From NCBI GenBank assembly GCA_946409475.1, contig CAMJWQ010000082.1:1-11342 (forward strand): 11,342 nt of DNA. Direction: 5' to 3'. The DNA comes from an uncultured Lachnospiraceae bacterium. GTDB lineage: Bacteria; Bacillota; Clostridia; Lachnospirales; Lachnospiraceae. The notes under the pieces are model-generated. The model made no database searches, had not been told where the DNA came from, and saw only the letters and a program-made list of their open reading frames with translations. Of the stretch, positions 6,571-11,342 are shown in pieces; the stretch's first letter is position 1; each line of letters begins with the position of its first letter. Both the position numbers and the translations under genes were made by a program.

Positions 6571-7809
6571 ATGAATCTTACAATGGTTATAGCTGATGAT
6601 GAACCGTTATCACTGAAAAGCGAAGAATTATTTATAAGAAAAGAGTTTCCTGATATTATCATATCCGGATTAGCGGGAGATGGAATCCAATTAAAACAAA
6701 TGCTGGAACAACTTAAACCGGATATAGCAATTGTAGATATATGTATGCCGGGCTTATCCGGAATAGAAGTCATTGAGCTTTTACAGCATAAGGACTGTAG
6801 TACGCATTTTATTATTAATACGGCTTACAGTAATTTTGAATATATAAAAAAAGCGCTGGATTTTAGAACTGACGGATATATATTAAAGCCTGGAAAAAGA
6901 GAAGAAAAAATAGAAGTGATCAATAGATTATTTAAAAATGTAGAAATGGAAAGGGAAGAAACGCAGAAACACAATCAATTAAAGTCAGCCTTAAGTTTAG
7001 TAAATCCTGTTCTGGGGAATGAGATCTTAATGTCTATTTTTTCAGAGACCTGTGAAGAAAGCGATTTTGAAACCTATTGCAACATAAATGGAATCGATTT
7101 TTCGTATGGCTGTATTGCTACGTTTTTACCGAAAACAAAAAGAAATATCAGCAGGAGAGCTTTACATGAGGAGCTGGACAAGGCATTGGGCACTATTTGT
7201 GATTTCCTCATAACGATTACAGAACATGGTATTGTTATTATGCTTTTTGTGCCATTAAAACTGGAAAGGGAAGAGCAGAAAAGCTGGTGCAGGGAAGTGG
7301 CTTTGCTGGTGGCAAAGTGCATGGAAGAAAAAACAGGGATAGAATACCTTTATGGGATAGGTAATATTTATGATTCTTTTTCCTGCATGAAAAATTCATA
7401 TAAGGACAGTATAAAAGAGCTTCATTCTGATAAGCAGGAAATAAAGGGATTGTACATTGAAAATGCAGACAAAATAGAATCATATATTATGAAGGCTAAG
7501 GAATATGTAAATAGTTATTTTAATGAGGATATTTCATTAATTGATTGTGCTCATTATGTGAGGATCAGTCCTTATTATTTGAGCCATATATTTAAGAATA
7601 GAACAGGACAGACTTTTGTGGAGTATTTATCCATGATTCGAATTAGTGAAGCGAAAAGATTATCTTCTAACACAGGTTTGACAATTAAAGATATTTCAGA
7701 GCACTGTGGCTATTATAATATTACGTATTTCTGCAAAGTTTTTAAGCGGTTTACCGGAAAAACAATTGGAGAATATAGAAAATGGCATTCTAATGAAAAT
7801 AATCAATAG
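6571..7809 (+). CDS. YesN-type response regulator, REC plus AraC-family DNA-binding domain
   Basis: This 412-residue cytoplasmic transcription factor is probably the output of the upstream kinase. The N-terminal receiver domain (1-about 125) has the acidic cluster D9-D10-E11, phospho-acceptor D56 (IVDICMPGLSG), T84 and K106 (LKPGK). A middle region (about 130-300) without recognised motifs is normal for YesN proteins. The C-terminal AraC/XylS domain (about 303-405) shows two helix-turn-helix units: DCAHYVRISPYYLSHIFK and TIKDISEHCGYYNITYFCKVFKR. The gene starts 8 bases after the kinase stop. AAGGAAGG at 6551-6558 is the ribosome site, with a longish 12-base spacer. By family precedent it should activate the mgl operon, and the direct repeat at 81-99 is a candidate target. 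Confidence 0.93.
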   Translation: MNLTMVIADDEPLSLKSEELFIRKEFPDIIISGLAGDGIQLKQMLEQLKPDIAIVDICMPGLSGIEVIELLQHKDCSTHFIINTAYSNFEYIKKALDFRTDGYILKPGKREEKIEVINRLFKNVEMEREETQKHNQLKSALSLVNPVLGNEILMSIFSETCEESDFETYCNINGIDFSYGCIATFLPKTKRNISRRALHEELDKALGTICDFLITITEHGIVIMLFVPLKLEREEQKSWCREVALLVAKCMEEKTGIEYLYGIGNIYDSFSCMKNSYKDSIKELHSDKQEIKGLYIENADKIESYIMKAKEYVNSYFNEDISLIDCAHYVRISPYYLSHIFKNRTGQTFVEYLSMIRISEAKRLSSNTGLTIKDISEHCGYYNITYFCKVFKRFTGKTIGEYRKWHSNENNQ

Positions 7810-7830
7810 TAATATGAGCGGAGGTTAATT

Positions 7831-8724
7831 ATGTCTGAAACAAGTGAAAAAATAAGAAAGGAATTTGGAGAAGGAGATGACAGGAGAGATGCCGGGCTGA
7901 CTACACCGGATGATATTATCAGATTTGATAATATCCAATATGGGCACGATTCGATTTGGAATTTATTGGATGTCTATCGTCCTAAGGGAGAAAAAGGTAT
8001 CCTGCCCGTTATTGTTATTGTACATGGCGGCGGCTGGGTTTATGGTGATAAAAACGTATATCAATTTTATGGTATGAGCCTGGCACAGAGAAAATTTGCA
8101 GTTGTAAATTATTCATATCGCCTTGCTCCTGAAACGAAATATCCGGCACCCTTAGAGGATACAAATAAAGTTATTTCCTGGATGTATGAAAATCAGAAAG
8201 AGTATCAATTTGATATGTGTAATGTATTTATGGCAGGTGATTCTGCAGGAGCTCATTTATTGGGACTATATACAGCTATATGTACGGATTCCAATTACGC
8301 TGCACATTATAATTTTAAGATTCCGAATCAGTTTATACCAACGGCAGTAGCGATGAATTGCGGAGCCTATGAGATTTATGGTAGCCCGATTATCGGTAGG
8401 GAGCAGGATGTGGAATTGATGAATGATTTTCTTCCCAATAAGGGCTCAAAAGAAGAAAGAGAATTAATTAATGTGACAGACCATGTTAATTGTAAGTTCC
8501 CTCCGGTATATATCATGACAGCTGTGGGCGATTTTCTGAAAGAACAGGCACCAAAATTGGAAGCAAAATTAAAAGAAAATAATGTATATTATGAATACAA
8601 AATATATGGGAATGAAGAAACACCGTTATATCATGTATTTCATGTTACAATACAAGAGCCATTGGGGCAATTGTGTAATGATGAAGAATGTGATTTTTTT
8701 AGAAGAATGGCTAATGCTTACTGA
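7831..8724 (+). CDS. Alpha/beta-hydrolase esterase of the HSL (Aes-like) family
   Basis: This 297-residue protein has no signal peptide and should act in the cytoplasm, hydrolysing short acyl esters. The oxyanion motif HGGGW is at 65-69 and the nucleophile elbow GDSAG has Ser138. D234 (TAVGDF) and H268 (YHVFH) are the probable acid and base; H271 is an alternative base. The conserved YRLAPE segment of the HSL family lies near residue 106. ATG at 7831 follows CGGAGG at 7820-7825, and the gap to the regulator gene is only 21 bp, so it is probably the last gene of the operon. Its position with a sugar importer suggests removal of acetyl or other acyl groups from an imported saccharide, or detoxification, but no substrate can be read from the sequence. 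Carbohydrate esterase and general carboxylesterase are both possible. Confidence 0.88.
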   Translation: MSETSEKIRKEFGEGDDRRDAGLTTPDDIIRFDNIQYGHDSIWNLLDVYRPKGEKGILPVIVIVHGGGWVYGDKNVYQFYGMSLAQRKFAVVNYSYRLAPETKYPAPLEDTNKVISWMYENQKEYQFDMCNVFMAGDSAGAHLLGLYTAICTDSNYAAHYNFKIPNQFIPTAVAMNCGAYEIYGSPIIGREQDVELMNDFLPNKGSKEERELINVTDHVNCKFPPVYIMTAVGDFLKEQAPKLEAKLKENNVYYEYKIYGNEETPLYHVFHVTIQEPLGQLCNDEECDFFRRMANAY

Positions 8725-8752
8725 AAAAGGAAATAATCTACATAAATAATTA

Positions 8753-8779
8753 CCACGTGGTTGAAGCCACGTGGCTTTT
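8753..8779 (+). terminator. Terminator-like hairpin after the esterase gene
   Basis: CCACGTGG at 8753-8760 pairs with CCACGTGG at 8767-8774, with a U-G closing pair at 8761/8766 and a 4-base TGAA loop, followed by CTTTTA. It is GC-rich against an A+T-rich background and lies 28 bp after the esterase stop, so it is a reasonable intrinsic terminator with a short U-tract. Each arm is itself a perfect palindrome, so the same DNA could serve as a pair of protein-binding sites 14 bp apart centre to centre. Confidence 0.7.
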
Positions 8780-8789
8780 AAGCTATAAT
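8761..8789 (+). promoter_or_regulatory. Probable promoter of the LytTR/GHKL two-component genes
   Basis: TTGAAG (8761-8766, 4 of 6 to the -35 consensus) and a perfect TATAAT (8784-8789) are separated by exactly 17 bp, and the coding start at 8822 follows at a suitable distance. The -35 element coincides with the loop of the upstream hairpin and is flanked by the two CCACGTGG palindromes. Terminator and promoter are therefore superimposed. Confidence 0.6.
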
Positions 8790-8821
8790 TAAGTTTGGTT
8801 TAAGGAAAAGAGGTGTAATTT

Positions 8822-9517
8822 TTGGTCCATTTAGCTATTGTTGATGATGATGAAAAAAGCAGGCAGGCATTATGTGACTTTGTCAGCAGATATGAAGAAG
8901 AATTTAAAGAAAAACTTAAGGTCACAACATTTGCGGATGGTGCCGATATAGCGGAAGAATTTAAGGCGGAATATGACATCATTATTTTAGACATTCAAAT
9001 GCATTGTATGGATGGGTTACGTGCCGCAGAGCTTATAAGAAAAGCAGATTCGGATGTGATCATACTGTTTATTACGAATATGGCCCAATATGCAATTAAA
9101 GGCTATGCGGTAAAGGCTATGAATTATTTGTTAAAGCCGGTATCTTATTTCGCTTTTTCACAGGAATTACATAAAGCGGTCATTCAGATTAAGGGACGGA
9201 AAACGGCATATTTCAGTATGCGTATAAAAAATGGAATGATGCGGCTGAATGTGGAAGAAATCCAATATATAGAAAGCAAGAAACATGAGATAATTGTTCA
9301 TACAAGTGACAATTCTTTCAGCACCAGGGATTCCATGAAGAATGCTGAAAAATTATTGTCGGAATATAAGTTTGTCAGATGTAATAATAGCTTTCTGGTG
9401 AATTTGCGTTTTGTGGAAGGTGTAGTACAAAATAATGTCATTGTCGGCGGAGATGAATTACAGATATCACGTTCCCGCAAAAAATCATTCATGGATGCCC
9501 TGGCAGATTATGTGTGA
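8822..9517 (+). CDS. LytTR-family response regulator (AgrA/LytR type)
   Basis: This 231-residue transcription factor pairs with the GHKL kinase encoded directly downstream. The receiver domain (1-about 120) has D8-D9-D10, phospho-acceptor D57 and K105 (LLKPVS). The usual proline after the phosphorylation loop is absent (LDIQMHCMDG, where LDIxMPxMDG is typical). The C-terminal LytTR domain (about 133-229) contains the family patterns VEEIQYIES, FVRCNNSFLVNL and ISRSRK. Members bind direct repeats with a GTT core. The start is a TTG: AGAGGTG at 8809-8815 lies 6 bases upstream, and the conserved receiver begins immediately (VHLAIVDDD). No ATG is available before the acidic cluster. The target genes are unknown; the following kinase gene and the glycosidase-like gene from 11049 are candidates by proximity. 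Confidence 0.92.
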   Translation: MVHLAIVDDDEKSRQALCDFVSRYEEEFKEKLKVTTFADGADIAEEFKAEYDIIILDIQMHCMDGLRAAELIRKADSDVIILFITNMAQYAIKGYAVKAMNYLLKPVSYFAFSQELHKAVIQIKGRKTAYFSMRIKNGMMRLNVEEIQYIESKKHEIIVHTSDNSFSTRDSMKNAEKLLSEYKFVRCNNSFLVNLRFVEGVVQNNVIVGGDELQISRSRKKSFMDALADYV

Positions 9518-9525
9518 GGAGAATT

Positions 9526-10842
9526 ATGACGAATTTGGAAGATATTCCGCGTTTATATACGGCAGTTGCCGAATGGGCTGCCTGTACAATATATGTCATT
9601 GCTTTGAGAAAGAAAATGTACGGCTGGAAGCTGATTGTAATCTGTGTATTCTGGCTGGTCATCCAGAGCGTTTTACTCTGTATGACAGGAGACGCACCAA
9701 TCGCCTTATGGATGCCTATCATGATAACGGCGGTGGTGCTGATGTTTCTCTATTTATATACTACCTGCAATGTATCCTATGCCGATATCGGCTTCTGCTG
9801 TGCCAAGGCGTTTGTTTTGGCAGAATTTACGGCGGCATTGGAATGGCAGATCTACAGTTATTTTGTAAATCAGGGAATGACACAGAATATAGGGATACGT
9901 AATCTCTTTTGCTTTTTGATTTTCGGATTGGCGTTCCCCATAGACTTTTGGCTGGAAGCAAAAAAGCTGCCCCGGGACAGGGGAATCGGTGTAAAACCTG
10001 CTGAAATGGCCAGTACGGTTTTGATTGCATTTTCCGTTTTTTTATTCAGCAATATCAGTTTTACGAATATGAATACGCCCTTTAGCGGAACAAATCTATT
10101 GGAGATTTTTTACATAAGGACACTGGTGGATTTCTGCGGGGTACTGCTTTTGTATACCCAGCAGGATGAACGTCAAAAGCGTCAGCTTGCTCATGAAATG
10201 GAAGCCATGAATAATATTCTGTCCAATCAGTACAAGCAGTATCAGATGTCCCGCAGTAACATAGAAATTTTGGATCAGAAGTATCATGACCTGAAGCACC
10301 AGATTATTGCCATCAGGCAGGAGACGGATTCAGAGACAAGAGAGCTTTATCTGACAGAGATGGAAGACAGGATAAAGATGTATGAATCCGAATTTCGGAC
10401 CGGAAATCATGTGTTGGATGTGCTGCTGACCATGAAGAGTGCTTATTGTTCCCTTTATCATATTAATTTTACCTGTGTGGCAGATGGGACGCTTATCGGA
10501 TTTATGACTACGGTGGATATTTGCTCCGTATTTGGGAATGCCCTGGATAATGCCATAGAGAGCGTAGAAAAGCAGGAGAATGCGGAAAAGCGGCTGATTC
10601 GGACCAGAGTTTATGCAAAAGATCAATTAGTGATGATAAGATTTGAAAATTATAGTGAGGAAGTTCCTGTTTTGGAGAATGGTCTGCCGAATACAACGAA
10701 AAAAAATAAGGTTTATCATGGTTATGGTTTAAAAAGTATACATATGATAACACAGAAATACGGAGGTACCATGACAATAAAAACGGAAAACAACTGGTTT
10801 ATCCTGCGTATTCTGATACCTCGTCCTATTAAGAAAGGATAG
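9526..10842 (+). CDS. AgrC-like sensor histidine kinase (multi-pass, GHKL ATPase)
   Basis: This 438-residue membrane kinase presumably phosphorylates the LytTR regulator. ATG at 9526 is preferred over an in-frame GTG at 9514 because GAGGAG (9516-9521) lies between them as ribosome site, although its spacing is short. The first 215 residues or so contain about five or six membrane segments. A coiled coil leads to the phospho-acceptor region YHDLKHQI, with H254-D255 as the probable site and H258 as the second conserved His. The GHKL ATPase has the N box GNALDNAIE (N338, N342) and a GYGLKSI glycine motif. The classical DNG box is absent (FENYSE instead), as is common in AgrC-type kinases. Peptide sensing is the best-known role of the class, but no AgrB or peptide precursor gene is seen nearby, so the signal is unknown. 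Confidence 0.9.
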   Translation: MTNLEDIPRLYTAVAEWAACTIYVIALRKKMYGWKLIVICVFWLVIQSVLLCMTGDAPIALWMPIMITAVVLMFLYLYTTCNVSYADIGFCCAKAFVLAEFTAALEWQIYSYFVNQGMTQNIGIRNLFCFLIFGLAFPIDFWLEAKKLPRDRGIGVKPAEMASTVLIAFSVFLFSNISFTNMNTPFSGTNLLEIFYIRTLVDFCGVLLLYTQQDERQKRQLAHEMEAMNNILSNQYKQYQMSRSNIEILDQKYHDLKHQIIAIRQETDSETRELYLTEMEDRIKMYESEFRTGNHVLDVLLTMKSAYCSLYHINFTCVADGTLIGFMTTVDICSVFGNALDNAIESVEKQENAEKRLIRTRVYAKDQLVMIRFENYSEEVPVLENGLPNTTKKNKVYHGYGLKSIHMITQKYGGTMTIKTENNWFILRILIPRPIKKG

Positions 10843-10935
10843 TACTAAGAATAATAAACAAAAACAAATTTCTTTATTTGTGCAATTTAAATAAATCCAA
10901 AAACCAAATATTAAGGATAATACCAAAAGTGTCTA

Positions 10936-10979
10936 AAAAGTAACGGATTGTGCCAAACAGAAAGCAATCCGTTGCTTTT
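10936..10979 (+). terminator. 15-bp hairpin, probable terminator after the GHKL kinase gene
   Basis: Positions 10936-10950 and 10965-10979 pair over 15 bp with one U-G pair, around a 14-base loop. The 5' arm starts AAAAG and the 3' arm ends CTTTT, followed by G and an A+T-rich run. It lies 94 bp after the kinase stop. The U-tract is short and inside the stem, so termination strength is uncertain; the symmetric A/T ends would allow it to work in both directions. Confidence 0.65.
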
Positions 10980-10983
10980 GTAT

Positions 10984-11023
10984 TATAATAATTTTGTCTT
11001 AAGGGTATTTCCATAAGACAAAA
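10984..11023 (+). promoter_or_regulatory. Probable promoter plus palindromic operator before the terminal gene
   Basis: A perfect TATAAT lies at 10984-10989 without a clear -35. Directly downstream, TTTTGTCTTA (10992-11001) and TAAGACAAAA (11014-11023) are perfect inverted repeats separated by 12 bases whose ends (GG, CC) extend the symmetry imperfectly. Starting two bases after the -10, this site would cover the transcription start, the classic position for a repressor operator. As RNA it could also form a leader hairpin close to the ribosome site at 11036-11042. The binding protein is unknown. Confidence 0.5.
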
Positions 11024-11048
11024 GAAATATAATTTGGGAGGGTTGAGA

Positions 11049-11342
11049 ATGCTTAACATTAATATGGCAGATGTATTAAATATCATTAAAACCTGTATAC
11101 CACAGTTGATATTTTTTGCAGTTGTATTGGCTGCGGCCATTGTTATCATGGCTGCATGCCGGAAAATGAAAAAGCACAGCAGGTATCTGGTACGGAGCCA
11201 GGCAGGGATTGCTATTCTTTTAGCATTCGTTATTACGGTAAATTTAATCTGCTTTGGACCTATGTCGACGATTATTTCACTGGCAACCGGCAATGGAAGC
11301 ATATCGGAAGAAACCTCTTCAGCGGCGGAAGCGTTATGTGAA
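11049..11342 (+). CDS. N-terminal part of a membrane-anchored protein, probably a GH3 glycosidase (cut by window edge)
   Basis: An open frame of 98 codons runs from ATG 11049 to the window end without a stop. GGGAGGG at 11036-11042 is a strong ribosome site 6 bases upstream. The product starts MLNINMADVLNII and has two hydrophobic helices: about 16-37, and about 52-68 leading into FGPMSTIISLATG. Between them is a basic loop (CRKMKKHSRY) that should stay cytoplasmic. Residues after about 82 (SISEETSSAAEALCE) look like the start of an extracellular domain. From memory, this double-helix start followed by an S/T/E-rich stretch is found in Lachnospiraceae membrane-anchored GH3 beta-glucosidases, where the catalytic domain (EGIVLLKN region) begins soon after. 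That domain is outside the window, so the family call is tentative, but the gene itself is well supported. Confidence 0.6.
   Translation, partial: MLNINMADVLNIIKTCIPQLIFFAVVLAAAIVIMAACRKMKKHSRYLVRSQAGIAILLAFVITVNLICFGPMSTIISLATGNGSISEETSSAAEALCE

Noticed and set aside
9514..9525. GTG start for the GHKL kinase overlapping the LytTR stop
   Set aside because: No ribosome site upstream; GAGGAG lies between it and ATG 9526, which is therefore preferred.
9435..9902. 155-codon + strand open frame across the LytTR/kinase junction
   Set aside because: It overlaps two genes with clear family motifs in another frame, its product is Cys/Tyr-rich with no recognisable domain, and it has no ribosome site.
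10936..10979. GTT-core LytTR binding sites in the hairpin arms (CCGTTAC and CCGTTGC)
   Set aside because: The two copies are inverted, 29 bp apart start to start, and exist because of the stem; LytTR proteins bind direct repeats about 21-22 bp apart.
10843..11048. Short peptide gene (AgrD-like) in the gap after the kinase
   Set aside because: No ATG-started frame with a ribosome site and a Cys/Ser-containing peptide pattern was found on the + strand.
10874..11302. 142-codon - strand open frame over the last intergenic region
   Set aside because: It runs antisense through two inverted repeats and the well-supported + strand gene from 11049; its hydrophobic product mirrors the membrane helices on the other strand.
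11156..11341. + strand open frame in a different frame from the terminal gene
   Set aside because: No ribosome site; the frame from 11049 has a strong one and a coherent two-helix product covering the same DNA.

Overview
The window looks like a chromosomal carbohydrate-utilisation locus of a low-GC, Gram-positive anaerobe of the class Clostridia, most likely a gut Lachnospiraceae relative. The evidence is the A+T-rich sequence, strong GGAGG-type ribosome binding sites, a lipoprotein-anchored binding protein, and the combination of YesM/YesN and AgrC/LytTR-type signalling genes. All recognised genes are on the + strand. No tRNA, rRNA, mobile element or CRISPR array was seen.

Positions 1-197 hold a very long perfect hairpin (probably the terminator of an upstream unit), then a regulated-looking promoter with an 11-bp-period direct repeat, an extended -10 and a 12-bp palindrome. 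Positions 198-4012 encode a complete galactose/glucose-type (Mgl-class) ABC importer: lipoprotein binding protein (MglB-like), double ATPase (MglA) and permease (MglC). A hairpin between the first and second genes probably sets a higher dose of the binding protein.

Positions 4119-7809 encode a sensing module. It consists of a second binding protein that is membrane-anchored rather than a lipoprotein, a YesM/LytS-class histidine kinase whose start overlaps the stop of that protein, and a YesN-type response regulator with an AraC DNA-binding domain. The arrangement matches the xylose-sensing XylFII-LytS-YesN system described in Clostridium beijerinckii, but here it is attached to an Mgl-class importer. 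The likely circuit is: extracellular sugar binds the anchored protein, the kinase phosphorylates the AraC-type regulator, and that regulator activates the promoter in front of mglB. A cytoplasmic HSL-type esterase (7831-8724) ends the run and may deacylate the imported ligand.

A terminator-like hairpin whose loop coincides with the -35 box of the next promoter separates this from a second two-component pair (8822-10842): a LytTR response regulator and an AgrC-like GHKL kinase, with no AgrB or peptide gene visible. After another hairpin and a palindromic operator-like site, the window ends inside a gene (from 11049) for a protein with two N-terminal membrane helices, probably a membrane-anchored GH3 glycosidase. 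The locus therefore combines probable extracellular glycoside cleavage, sugar sensing, import and deacylation. The regulatory links are inferred from gene order and DNA motifs, not shown.
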